Positions 22,675-34,005 of a DNA stretch of 64,000 nucleotides are shown here, in pieces; within the stretch, counting starts at the first letter, position 1, and each line of letters begins with the position of its first letter. The DNA comes from Endocalyx cinctus (Eukaryota; Ascomycota; Sordariomycetes; Amphisphaeriales; Apiosporaceae). The position numbers and the translations under genes are program-made. The notes below the pieces were generated by a model. The model made no database searches. It saw only the letters and a list, made by a program, of their open reading frames with translations, and had not been told where the DNA came from. The stretch covers positions 1,428,019-1,492,018 of the forward strand of contig BCKC01000007.1 in assembly GCA_001600455.1 (NCBI GenBank). The letters run 5' to 3'.

Positions 22675-25083
22675 AGGACTCGGTTGAATTCCTTTTATTT
22701 TCTCTTTCCTTTCAGCTCTTCTGCTTTGCATAGTTGTTTATTATTTACCTCTTGTGCGCGGCGTCTCGGAGCTCATTTTCAATTCATAGTCCGCCACTGC
22801 GGATATTTTTACCTTTCGATTACGTTTCTCGCTTATATTCTGCATGTTGAATAAGGAGGAATCACGTCTCTTGATTTTTACGATGCCACATAAGCTCAAT
22901 TATTTATACCCTTTCTCAAAAAAAAACACATCCGATAGATTGCGGCAGAAGGAATGAGTCGGCTCCGTCGTTCATTGTGGGACCTTCATATGCTCCCCTT
23001 TCCTCCACAACGGAAGAAACGAGCGGAGTTGATGTGATATAGAAAGTAATCGTAGTCTAAGTCCTTGATGGATAGACGCCGTACGATTATTCTATATACT
23101 TTCCACGAGTGGGAAAGACGGACAGACGGCTAGGGGGGAAGACTGGACAGGATTTTTCTTTTTGATGAAAAAAAGAAACGGGGGGTTGGTTACGAAAGAT
23201 GAGAGAAGAGATCCCATGTTGGAATCTATTTGTTTTATGATACTTGATGAACATTGATACTATTTATTTCGACTTTGCTCCTGTTCACTGATGTTGATAT
23301 TACCTGGCTGTAGAATTTTATATGAAGCATAACATGGAGCACGTCGCATCCTCATCGTCAGCTCGTAAACGTACATCATAATAGCTACTAGGTCGTCTCT
23401 TTTACGGGAGGGGCCGGACGTAAGGAATAGATGTAAGGGCTACAGGCAATAATTTCAGAAAATTATATATTAAAACCATGATCAGATGAATTTAACCTTT
23501 GATAGTAGTCACAGACGGGGTCTCTCTCTTTTCTTGTGACCGGATATCCAGATATTCTTAAGTCACGCCGGGTATATATTTACCCGGTGCATTATGAACT
23601 CGAGGCACGATTTGGCTTTTTGCGGTTTATCCATTTCATTCACTCGCATATAATTGACGATTCAAAAATTCTAATTCTGTCTCTTTTTTTTTTTGTTCCC
23701 TTTTTACGAAATTTTAAGTTAGAGACATGTCCAATCACGGATCGGGAAATCGACATGGTAACGCGCGGCCGTTTCGCGAGCGCGAGCCAGGCTTACGGAG
23801 GGTTGAGTTGCCACCCGGAACGTCGCTCGCGCGCGCCGGCTCGGACGGTGACGGGGACGAACTCCGGCTTCGGCGAGGTCGATTGGGTCTCGAAGGGAGG
23901 TGAACGATAATTCGACTAAAGCCCCCCGGAAGAAATCCTTCTTCGCTCGCGGCGGCTTGACTGTCGATAAGACGAGAGAGAGAGAGAGAGAGAGAGAGGA
24001 GCCTACCCGGAGCAGATCAGAGAGGTGCATGATCGCAGAAAGCGGCGACAGGGAAGAATGATGACATTATTTACGTGATATATCCGGGCAGTGATCTCGA
24101 AATGCAAAGATCTAGACTCGTTCATTACTTAAGTACTTAGTTATAAACTTAAGACCAATACATTTTACAAGACTAGATGGAATCATTTCGAGTCAGGCAA
24201 GCATCTTGTGAGGTATTGTATCCCGTGTAGACGATGCAATGATTCATCCGGCATTGATCTATTACGTTGCTAATTCAACTTTTCTCTTTTATACATTCGA
24301 GAGGCCTCACTTCGCAAAACTCGTGTTACACAAGCACAGCACAAGCACATAATCGGTACTAGTTGAGAATTGGCTGCCTAGATTTTACATATACTTGATT
24401 TCAAAACTGAAACCAAGCATGTATGAGAAAAGGAAGAAATGGTAAAAGAAATGGATTAATAAGAGGATGGGATAGAAAGAAAAAAGACCATAACAGCTGA
24501 AAATACGGATGTTCGGATGCTTTTCTGGTAGCTTGGAGATATTAATAGTCGAAGCTGATTAGCTGATAAGCCACACTGGTTACATACGGCGATGACGTGT
24601 GTGGGGACATACGGAAGAGGCACAGCTTACATAGTCAGCATAGTACAGTAAAGACTCCCCCATTAATTAATTACTGTCTTGTCGTTATAGGCTCCCCCAA
24701 AAGACTTCAATTATATTTTTATATCCAACAAAACAAATAAAAATAAAAAATACGGAGTAAAATATTTCGAATTCGGGTTACGAAATGGAACGAAGTTATG
24801 TTATTCCAATTCTATTCTTTCCTATTAGTTTACTTTTAACTTAAAACTCAATTCATTTACTATCACCAACGCCCAATTCCTAATTTCTACCTAAGAATTA
24901 AAATCTAACTCATCCATTCCAAGTCATTCGCATTCCCCTCTCGTGACCTTTTTTTTCCGACCTACCTTTTTTTTCTCTTTTCTACCAATTCCTTTTTTTT
25001 TTTTTTTTTTCCGAATTACTCCTTGACGACGAGATACGAATAAAAAGTAAAAGAAAAAGACAAACCTACAATCATATCAAAAC
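22675..25083. other. Intergenic between chitin synthase and arrestin genes
   Basis: Mostly AT-rich. It contains a GC-rich island (about 23757-23960), a (GA)n run (23974-23998), one TACGGAGTA copy (24751-24759) and pyrimidine-rich tracts just before the arrestin start. No gene could be supported. Confidence 0.5.
23974..23998. repeat. (GA)n dinucleotide microsatellite
   Basis: Uninterrupted alternating GA over 25 bases, at the right edge of a GC-rich island. Likely polymorphic between strains. Confidence 0.95.
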
Positions 25084-26685
25084 ATGTCGATACGAATAGC
25101 GTTAGATAAACCTCCCGAGTTCTACACGAACCTCGATTCCATATCCGGTCGGGTGATCCTCCACCTGCAGCGACCCGAGACGATCGGCAACATAATAGTG
25201 AAGCTAGAGGGGGAATCGCAGACCGCGCTCGCCGTCCCTTCGGGCGGGTACCGCGACGAGTACGGCCGACCCCAGAGCGGTCCGCCCGGCGGCATCGTGA
25301 CCGAGAACCACAAGCTCCTGTACCGCGTCTTCCAGGTATACCCGGACGACGGCGTCGCGCTCCCTTACCAGCCCGGCCAGCACGAGTTCAAGTTCGGCTT
25401 CAAGGTACCCATCAACAACATCTGCCACGACCCGAAAGCTATGAGCGCCCTCATGGGCGTCGCCGGCGTCGGTACCCCCGGCCTCTTCGGCGGTATGGGC
25501 GGTTTCCGTACCATGGACGGGACCAAGCAGCTCGTCCTGCGACACGTGAAAGCTACCTTACCCCCTTCGTTGACGGGTTTACCCCAGCAGGCCGAAATTA
25601 GGTATTATATCAAGGTCACCATACAACGACCGGGTTTCTTTAAAGAGAATTGGCGCTATCAGGTCGGGTTCAAATTCATGCCGATCGAGCCGCCGCGACC
25701 GGCCGGCACGAGTCAGGAAGCGTTCGCGCGACGACCTTTTAGCTTCCAACCGCGCATAAGCGGCGCGAACCAAAACGCCAGGCGGTCCATATTCGGCGGC
25801 GGCAGCAGCAAGGCGGCGAACGACGCGAACGGGACCGGTGCCGACAAGGAACCTCCCCCGTCGGTCGAGATGTCGGCGCGATTACCCCACCCGAGCATCC
25901 TCACGTGCAACGAGCCCCTCCCGCTGCGATTGATCGCCAAGAAGCTCGCGCCGACGAAAAGCGGGGAGCCGGTCTACCTGACGGCGCTCGAGGTCACGCT
26001 GGTCGGGTACACGCACGTGCGGGTCCAGAACCTGAACCACACGGAACGCACCGCCTGGGTGGTACTGTCGGCGCCGAGCCTGTCGATCCCGCTCTTCAAG
26101 TCGCCCGCCGACCCCGTCGACACCGAGTACGAGATCCCCGGCGATCTCTGGGCCCAGCGTCGCTTACCGAACACCGTCGCGCCTTCGTTCCGGACCTGCA
26201 ACTTGGCGCGTCGGTACGAAGTCGAGCTGAAGCTAAGCCTGAGCTGGGGGTCTCCATCAACATCTTCTTCATCGTCCAATTGGATGGGAAAAAGCAACGC
26301 GCAAGCCCCGCAAGTGATCACCCTGCCCCTCAAACTCTCCAACATCGAAGTCTACTCGGGCGTCAAACCGCCCGCTCAGCTCCTCGACGCCATGGCCAGT
26401 TCCAACAACAATACTCACCGACCTCCTCGTCCTCACCTGCCGCCTCGACCGGCCCACCCGGCCACCTCGTCCTCGTCTTCGGCGGCGCCGCCGCCGCACG
26501 ACCCGCTCTACCCGCCTCAGCTGGCGCCCGGAAACTCGCCGTACGACGACGCGCCCCCGAGCTACGACGAGGCCGTCGCCGAGAGCGTCGCGGCTACGGG
26601 ACCTCAGGAACGGCCCGCGTATAGCGGCGTCACGGCTGAGAACGCGCCGAGTACGATGCCGCCGGAGAAATCGGGTTTGCATTGA
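25084..26685 (+). CDS. Alpha-arrestin (ubiquitin-ligase adaptor-like)
   Basis: Single-exon gene, 533 residues. The first ~220 residues resemble an arrestin N-domain (opening MSIRIALDKPPEFYTNLDSI and GRVILHLQRPE, a GNIIVKLEGES strand). A second arrestin-like beta domain spans about 260-440 (VEMSARLPHPSILTCNEPLP, then a strand ending TALEVTLVG). The C-terminus is Pro/Ser/Ala-rich and contains PPSY (491-494) in the context APPSYDEA, a canonical PPxY motif that binds WW domains of Rsp5/NEDD4-type ubiquitin ligases. Family knowledge suggests it directs ubiquitylation and endocytosis of plasma-membrane transporters or sensors; the cargo cannot be read from sequence. The exon is strikingly GC-rich compared with its AT-rich flanks. 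Start chosen at the first ATG, directly before the arrestin fold. Confidence 0.88.
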   Translation: MSIRIALDKPPEFYTNLDSISGRVILHLQRPETIGNIIVKLEGESQTALAVPSGGYRDEYGRPQSGPPGGIVTENHKLLYRVFQVYPDDGVALPYQPGQHEFKFGFKVPINNICHDPKAMSALMGVAGVGTPGLFGGMGGFRTMDGTKQLVLRHVKATLPPSLTGLPQQAEIRYYIKVTIQRPGFFKENWRYQVGFKFMPIEPPRPAGTSQEAFARRPFSFQPRISGANQNARRSIFGGGSSKAANDANGTGADKEPPPSVEMSARLPHPSILTCNEPLPLRLIAKKLAPTKSGEPVYLTALEVTLVGYTHVRVQNLNHTERTAWVVLSAPSLSIPLFKSPADPVDTEYEIPGDLWAQRRLPNTVAPSFRTCNLARRYEVELKLSLSWGSPSTSSSSSNWMGKSNAQAPQVITLPLKLSNIEVYSGVKPPAQLLDAMASSNNNTHRPPRPHLPPRPAHPATSSSSSAAPPPHDPLYPPQLAPGNSPYDDAPPSYDEAVAESVAATGPQERPAYSGVTAENAPSTMPPEKSGLH

Positions 26686-27647
26686 TTTTTTTTTTTTCTC
26701 AGAAAAAAAAAAAATAAAAAATAAAAAGAAAGAAAAATGGACGTACGCATTGATTAATTTTAATGAATGGATGAAATGGATGATGATACCCCCTCGAAAA
26801 AAAAAAAAACCAAAACCCCCTTTTACTTTTTTTTTTAAGCCCTAATTTAAGTTTATATACATACATATAATAATTCAAAGCAATAGAAACGAAAGCAAGC
26901 AAGCAAGCATCGCGATTCGAAAAAAAAAGAAACAAAAAAAAGCAATTTCGCGAAACGGCGTTTCAAGTTTTTATGTGGTCGTAAAATAGGTGCTAATTAT
27001 GAGATAGTATAGTCTATATATACGTACATACATACATACATACATACACAGTTTCCAATCAATGGCGTAAAGTTTAGGTATAGCAGTGTCGTGAGACTTT
27101 TACGATAAGCAGTGTAGTTCAGGACATGGGAATAATAATGATAGGAGTTGAGTATCTTTTGTTTTTGAAATGTCTACTCCTTAAACTTTCACACGTTTTG
27201 AAATTGGTTAAGATATGAGCATATTTCCTTCTAGCAGTACGACTCGTATTAATTTAGATGATCACGTCACAATTGTCGATGTGGTATAATTTTTATATTT
27301 TATATTTCTTGTCTTGTAGATAAATAGTTTTATCATTTGTCTTTTAACTCGTTTTATCATCTGGTAAACGTGAAAAAAAAAATGCATCTTTCTCATGGTT
27401 CAAATCTTTATTTGGTATCCGCGTTGAGACATGACATAACGCAAAATGAAAGACAAATACCACCCGATTATCTACATAAAAGGAAGGGTGGAAAAGGAGG
27501 AGTATATATATGTATGTATATATGCGCATATATGCAGTAGAAGAAATTTCGGGTGACTTCACCTTATAAGTGTATTTTTTAATGCTTCTGAAACGAGGTC
27601 GCTCACTTGTCCTCTCTGCCGATCGTTACGCACAACTAAAACTAAAT
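26686..27647. other. Intergenic between convergent genes
   Basis: 3' flanks of the arrestin and isocitrate dehydrogenase genes. It holds long A and T runs (26690-26840), a (TACA)n-like tract at 27025-27048, and no gene. Confidence 0.55.
27025..27048. repeat. (CATA)n tetranucleotide tract
   Basis: About six consecutive tetranucleotide units, simple-sequence repeat in intergenic DNA. Confidence 0.9.
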
Positions 27648-29407
27648 TCATAGCTTCTCCTTGAGGATGTTCTTCATCCTACGCTCGACGGCGTCGAGGT
27701 ACTCGTTAGTGGTGACGTAGTCTTCACGGGCCGTCTTGCCGCAGGCGAGAGCAAGATCCTTGGTCATGATTCCGTCGACGTCGACCGTGTCAACGCAGGC
27801 CTTCTCGAGGGACTCGGCGAATTCAACGAGCTCCGGGGTGCTGTCGAGCTTGCCACGTTGGACGAGACCACGGGTCCAGGCGAAGATGCTCGCGATAGGG
27901 TTCGTCGACGTCTCGCGGCCCTTCTGGTGTTCCCGGTAGTGGCGCGTGACGGTACCGTGTGCAGCCTCCGACTCGAACGTCTTTCCGTCGGGAGTGATCA
28001 GCACCGAGGTCATCAGACCTAGAGATCCGAAACCTTGGGCCACGATGTCCGACTGCACATCTCCGTCGTAGTCTACAGTTGATCAATCGTTAGTAATTCA
28101 TTCGTCTTTCCCATCCAGCCGCGTGCCCATCACGTTGAATGGGGGACCAGAGGAGAAAAGGTAAAGGTATACGGAAGTGATCTTACTCTTCAGCGCCATG
28201 ATGTATCCACCGCTGCTCTTGATCATCTGCGCAACCATGTCGTCGATCAAGCGGTGCTCGTACCAGATCTTCTTAGCCTCGAAGGCTTCTTTGTACTGGG
28301 TGTCGTACAGCTCCTGGAAGATATCCTTGAATCGGCCGTCGTACTTCTTCAGGATGGTGTTCTTGGTGCTCATGTAGAGGGGTAATTCCTTGTCGAGCGC
28401 GAGCTTGAAACTGGCGTGCGCGAAGCCGGTGATACTCTCGTCCGTGTTGTACTGGGTCTGGGCGACGCCTCCGCCGTTCTTGAACTGATAGACCTCGATC
28501 TCCTCGGGCTTGCCACCTTCGGGGGTGTATACCATGGTCAGCTTACCGGGGCCGGGAAGGACTCGGTCCTTGGCACGGTATTGGTCGCCGAAGGCATGAC
28601 GTCCGATGATGATGGGCTTCTTCCAGCCGGGTACCAGGCGAGGAATTCGAGGGATAACAATCGGTTCACGGAAGACGGTACCACCGAGGGCGTTTCGGAT
28701 AGTTCCGTTGGGGGATAACCACACTTTGAAAAGGGAAGGATATTCAGTTAGTTTATATACTCTGGGCTGAAAAAGACAATTTCAAAGTTTGGGGCGGTCC
28801 GAAGCCGAGAAGCACTAGCTCTGTGAGGTTACGTAAGGGGCTTTTGTGATTCGCGAGAAATCACGCGTTGATGTTGCAGTAGCTTCGATGTATGTATGCA
28901 TGACTGCAGGAACATGACAGAGTATGGCAGCATGAAAAGAAAAGAAGGGGTATAAGAAAGCGTATTAAAAAGGAAGCATATAAGCTTACTCTGCTTAAGG
29001 TTGAACTCCTTTACACGTGCTTCGTCGGGGGTGATAGTGGCGCATTTGACACCAACCGAATACTTCTTGATAGCTTCGGCGGCGTCGATGGTAACCTGGT
29101 CGTTGGTCTCGTCACGATACGGTAGGCCGAGGTCATAGTACTTAAGGTCGATGTCGAGATAAGGGAAGATAAACTTGTCCTTGATGGTCTGCCAGATGAT
29201 CCTGGTCATCTCGTCGCCGTCCAACTCGACGACGGGGTTCTTCACCTTAATCTTTTCCTGGGCCATGTTGTACCTGGTTTGGTGAAAGAAGGCGACGGGT
29301 ATAGCGGGTCTGGCTACGAGGGGTACCGGTCTGAAAATTGGACGGGCTGACTTTGAGAAGGCCGAAGGACGAATGCAGCGAGTGGCGGTAGAAGAGAGGG
29401 AATACAT
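27648..29407 (-). CDS. NADP-dependent isocitrate dehydrogenase
   Basis: Oxidatively decarboxylates isocitrate to 2-oxoglutarate, producing NADPH; homodimer needing Mg or Mn. Three exons, 29407-28990, 28723-28187 and 28072-27648, with introns of 266 and 114 nt that keep frame, give 459 residues. The first ~47 residues are rich in Arg, Ser and Ala with no acidic residue, a typical mitochondrial presequence, and are followed by [20 protein letters not shown], where family cytosolic forms begin. Family blocks include [12 protein letters not shown], the Arg-containing [26 protein letters not shown], and [17 protein letters not shown] built across the second intron. The C-terminus is KEKL, which is not a canonical peroxisomal signal. 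In other fungi one gene supplies mitochondrial and extramitochondrial forms by alternative transcript starts, and the layout here would allow that. Confidence 0.96.
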
Positions 29408-31689
29408 GTTGAAAAAGGATAGAAGATAAGCTAGTTATATCTAAGTTTATTATTATTTATAGCCTAGGCAAAACTTGTTGCAAGCTTCGAAGCGGATAAG
29501 TATTTTTTGTAAGCAGATATCCCGATAGACGATAGGTTAAGGAAGAAGCCGAGGAAATAAAATTTCAGTTGAAGCCGAGTAGGGTGGATCCAATTCGGAG
29601 GAAAGGTTGGTATGTTATTGACTGCGACGTCGGCGGTTTTAATCTGATCTATTTTTATTATCTCTTTTATTTCTTGTTTTCTTCTCCTTTTGAACAGAGG
29701 AATTTCGAAGTATTCCGTAGAAGGATGGTTAGAAATAAAATAGAATAAAATGAAAAAAGGTCAAGGCTTTTTAAAAGCTTGGGATTTGATCTGGTTAACC
29801 CCTCCAACTATATAGAGAAAGTTTAAAAACACAAGAGAAAAGACAAATAATTGACCTTCCCAGTCAATTATATGATACTTCCGTCCGTATTATGATTGGG
29901 CTACGCCAGAAAGGAATTTGGCCTCTTTAAGAAAGCAATTGGTTGGATAGGAAGAGTGTGATGTAACGATTCTGCGATGCGGGAAGATTTGGTAAAATTC
30001 TTTTCAGGTGTAAAATGAGGGGATCGAGCTAAGTTGCTAGGGACCCTGGCTCCCCCACATTGTAACTATTTGTGGAGATTATAACCGTAACTTCACGGCA
30101 CTAAATCGAACCCTGAGACCTCTATATCCTTCAGCTTGCGTTTGGGTACTTTGATAGCTAGAAATTAGAAATATCTATATGGATACTATAGTAAATATGA
30201 AGATAACTATCTAGATAGCTAAGTGAAAGGTAGATTACCCGTGGTAATTATAGACCCTACTATTTTATAGACCAAACTCGCTTTCATCTTGTAAGATCAT
30301 CTCGAAAACATAGTGAAGCCTATCCGACTTCTCCTCTTTCCTACCAACTGCCGAATTCGTTACCTACGTACGACACCATGTACCCCCAGGTATCCCCAGG
30401 TATCCCAGGCCAAGTACATAGTAATTTTGGAGTACTTAGAGAGATCAAATCATCAAGTAAACCCCAAGTTCAGCGAGATATCAACAGCAACCCTGATTTG
30501 TGTCATCTGGTGGTCACGCGAAAAGAAAACGTAATCGTACGTTTTGAACTCGTTCAGTCCGCGAGTATCTGCACCGAGACAATTTGAGAAAATCAAACAT
30601 TCCGGTCGCAATCATAGTAGTTACTTTTGTCCATACTTGGAAATTACTCCTGCTTACGTTCTTAATTCCCTATGTAAATATTTAGCAGGCAGGTTACGAT
30701 TATTTATTATATTCCTCCAATTCCAATCCTTTCAACCCCTCCCGTAAATCCCCGAGCGAGAACTCACGCATCGGCTCAGATGTAAACGAATACTTTCCGT
30801 ATAAATGGAAAAATAAGAAAATTACGAAAATAGCCAGTCTTCCATTGGTGCGCACGCGACGCTTCCAAACCATTCAAATTCAAGTCTCGTCAAGAGAAGT
30901 GGACGTAACCCAGTGACAAACATATTTAACTTACCGATGACATATGATGCATTGCATTAGCACTAAGCTAACGTCAAAATGGATCGTACAGTATTGTACA
31001 TATTCTAGAAAACGTTAGGTTAGTTATTATAAGCTAGATCTCTAGTTTACTACCTTTTCTTTTGTATGCTTAAATGGTCTACATCGTCATTTATAAGGGC
31101 CCTCATTATGCCGGAGTTCTTAAAGCCGGGTAGCAAAGTTTCAAAGCGGCTTAAGGCGGCCGATACCCCAGCAATGTTTTGACGCGATATATACATATCC
31201 CGATTTGGTAATTTCTAACACCGGAAAGGCTTGATATAACAGAGATCCGTTGAACATGTGGACTGTAGAAACATTGGATTACTAAGATTAATAAAATAAG
31301 ACTGGTAGCATGTCAAGCTATCTGTGACGACGTCTTCATCAATGTATACATAATTATTAATGAGGAAAAATAAATAAATAAAATAAAACGACGTGCCTAT
31401 ATAATAATAGAGAAATAGTAAATGAAAGGGGATATATAATAAAAAAGATAAAATTGTTTGAAAAAAAAAAAAAAAGGGAGGAAGCTCAAGTACAAATGCG
31501 AACTGAACCCGAAGGTCCTAGTACAAACACGAACTACCCGAAGGCTGCTTCCTAAGGTCAGAACAGGCAGTCATGAAAGACTGGATCTACCTTCTTGAAA
31601 AACAGAGGCTTTATTTTAATTTATAACCCCTCCATACGTGATTTCCTAAATAGTATTTACTGACTGTTTTTTTCTCTCCCTAAACATCT

Positions 31690-31752
31690 ACCTACCTAAG
31701 GTACCTAGGTAGGTACGCATATGTCCTAATCACACTACCTAGGTAAGTAGGT
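31690..31752. repeat. Cluster of TACCTAGGTA-type palindromic motifs
   Basis: Within about 60 bases, CCTACCTAAGGTACC, CTAGGTAGGTAC and CTACCTAGGTAAGTAGG occur together, forming overlapping near-palindromes around GGTACC and CCTAGG cores. Similar short motifs recur elsewhere in the window's intergenic DNA (near 50270-50310, 54370, 54915, 55345). Confidence 0.6.
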
Positions 31753-32580
31753 ACTAAACACTGATAATAATTAGGATTGTCTAGGTATCTGTCTACAGTG
31801 CTGCAGCTTCCACCACTGGATCACCAAGATGTCACCCAAGTTGTAAAAGGGAAAAGGAATTTATATCCAAACAGAACCCCGGCGCTGGGATCCCTAGAAG
31901 GCCTGTTCGGTACAGCGAGAAAAGTTACCAGAGAAGAATGCGTAATCACAACAGGGAAGCATACCGTGTCTTGATTAATTTACGGATCATCATAAGTACT
32001 TCGTAAATCTAGATATAGTCGTATTTGTACAGTAACTTCGTAGTTTCAACTGGTGATATTACATGACTCCGAGAGTCATCTCTGACCGGTTTCATACGGA
32101 CTTCCAACTACTTTTATTCTCTAAGAAAAAGACTCCTTGGTACCAGTGTTTTTTTAGTCCTTCTTCCTGTTTAAATGGTTGAGACAGACATGGCGCTACG
32201 TAAGGCAGCAGCATCAATTCCGCATGCAGTGAGACCCTGTGTTCGTCAGGTCGTCGTGCCCCGTTTAGATAACTACAGTTTTAGACAATCTTTGAAAAGA
32301 GTTTTCACTGCTTTTGATTTTAATTCGCTTAGACTCAGTGATTTGTATAATTTAGGTTGCAATCTCGCTCGCTGTTATAATATATCGTTCAACATATAAT
32401 ATTGTTCATTGCGTGTTATGTCACTCTTCATAAATTAATTGCTCCCCCGAGCACCGCCCCTTTTCTCATACGCCTCCCCACGACGTAGATAGATAGACAG
32501 CAAGACAAGTCCAATTGAGATATTTAGTCATTGCGTAGAGACCTACAATCTACTTACTACCCTCAAAATTGAAGTTTTTT

Positions 32581-32610
32581 CTTTCTTTTCTTTTCTTTTC
32601 TTTTCTTTTT
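32581..32610. repeat. (TTTTC)n tract
   Basis: Pentanucleotide simple repeat of about five to six units. Confidence 0.85.
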
Positions 32611-32803
32611 TTCAACATCCTCTTCGAAACTAGTCTGGCTCGTTCAAAGTCTTGACCTATTATAGATGCAAGTAATCACAGATTTTGAAGAAAATGTACA
32701 ATTTCCTTGTGTAGATTTATATGCGAGTAAGATTGGAGTATTAGAATATCCTTTCCTTTTGTGCAAATAATTAGAGCTAATCGATCTAGTAGTATCGCTG
32801 CTC

Positions 32804-32819
32804 TGCCTGCATGCAGGCA
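32804..32819. repeat. Perfect 16-bp palindrome
   Basis: TGCCTGCATGCAGGCA is its own reverse complement. It lies 66 bases before a larger hairpin. Confidence 0.9.
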
Positions 32820-32885
32820 CAGCTTCGGTGGCTAATACGTGCGTAAAAGAATGGGGGTACGTTGGAGTGTACGACAGCGTAGTTA

Positions 32886-32934
32886 CGTCACTACTAAGCT
32901 CTGTCTACGTCGTAGAGAGAGCTTAGCAGTGACG
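32886..32934. repeat. 49-base inverted repeat (hairpin)
   Basis: Two 24-nt arms (32886-32909 and 32911-32934) separated by one base are reverse-complementary at 22 of 24 positions. Arms contain the core CTAAGCTCT. This could be a decayed MITE-like element, a recombination relic or a structured transcript; no coding context surrounds it. Confidence 0.85.
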
Positions 32935-32947
32935 CAGGGGTGTAGTT

Positions 32948-32967
32948 CAATAGTCGAATAACTATTG
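32948..32967. repeat. Small perfect inverted repeat
   Basis: CAATAGT and ACTATTG pair over 7 bp around a 6-base loop, 13 bases after the 49-base hairpin. Confidence 0.75.
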
Positions 32968-33800
32968 CGTTGATTCTTGACCTTCTATTCTACCTACTCG
33001 GGGAGGAAGCCCTACCTTATATAGACGTATCGTGCTGGGGATATCCTCCGGGTAGCCGCAGTCACGTACCGTAGCCCCCGTAATGCCTGAGACTCTGACA
33101 ATATGTATCACTTTGTCCTAATTTTTTTACGTCTAGATTCCTTTGAGTAGCAGAGTTTACGGGAGCAAGAAGGTAGAAAGGGTATTATTTCAAGAATAGC
33201 TTTCTCGTGATAAAAAGGAGAAAAAGATTTTGGTATTAAAAACGTCAGTTGGTTGTGAGGATAATTATATTACATCCTGTATTGGCTGAACAGCCTGCCT
33301 TATGTCAAGCGGAGCAAGCGAGATAAGAAGAGAGAAGAAAACTGGACAGAAAATTCATCGTTCCTTTTTATCCATTCCATAATAGCACAGCCTTTTCTGA
33401 GGATCTTGTGAAGTAAGATAATAGTGCACAGACTGGATATGGAGTAACAGCGTCCCAAGGCGAGACATGTTTTTTTATTCTCTCTGCCTCTTTTTTTCAT
33501 TGGGCATATTTTTCTCTATGCGGTGAGCCTTACAAAACAAAACGCCTTGTCCACACCATCTAATACCGCGTGACATGCTTTTTTGCATGAAGGATCATAT
33601 AAGTCGTAATTTTAACGTAACCTCCTCCATCTCCCCCAGTTTCCCCAACAAAATAGAAAAACCAAAAAGAAAAACCAGTCAGAACCAAGAATAATAACAG
33701 TAATACGAAGAAGATCATACCCTTGCTCCCCCATTGATTCCCCTGTGTCAGCCTGCATAATCAGAGGGATATAAGCAGAACTAAACACGAATCATGGCGG

Positions 33801-33828
33801 AAGAAGAAAGAAAGAAAGAAAGAAAGAA
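33801..33828. repeat. (AAGA)n tract
   Basis: A/G tetranucleotide repeat shortly before the assembly gap. Confidence 0.85.
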
Positions 33829-33945
33829 CTTAGGATGAAGAAATAAAAAAGACATACAAGAACGTTCTTAAAGTGGACAAATAGATAAACACAATTTAGA
33901 AGGGAAAAGAAAATCCAACAAAAGCATAAGCTCACCATAGCCCCC

Positions 33946-34005
33946 NNNNNNNNNNNNNNNNNNNNNNNNNNNNNNNNNNNNNNNNNNNNNNNNNNNNNNN
34001 NNNNN
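33946..34005. other. Assembly gap (60 N)
   Basis: Sixty undetermined bases flanked by poly-C on both sides (CCCCC before and eight C after), suggesting the assembler failed in a C homopolymer. True length may differ from 60. Confidence 0.98.

Larger units (their letters stand above)
29408..33945. other. Gene-poor AT-rich intergenic region, left of the assembly gap
   Basis: About 4.5 kb without a supportable gene. Small open frames (for example 31777-31974, 32175-32399) lack conserved character. Notable content: a near-palindromic ACCTAGGTAGG-type cluster (31690-31752), a (TTTTC)n tract (32581-32610), a 16-bp perfect palindrome (32804-32819), a 49-base hairpin (32886-32934) and a small hairpin (32948-32967). 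Confidence 0.5.

Noticed and set aside
32175..32399. 75-codon frame in the gene desert
   Set aside because: Short, no homology pattern, similar frames occur by chance in this AT-rich DNA.
33946..34005. 60-N block as a biological feature
   Set aside because: It is an assembly gap bounded by poly-C.
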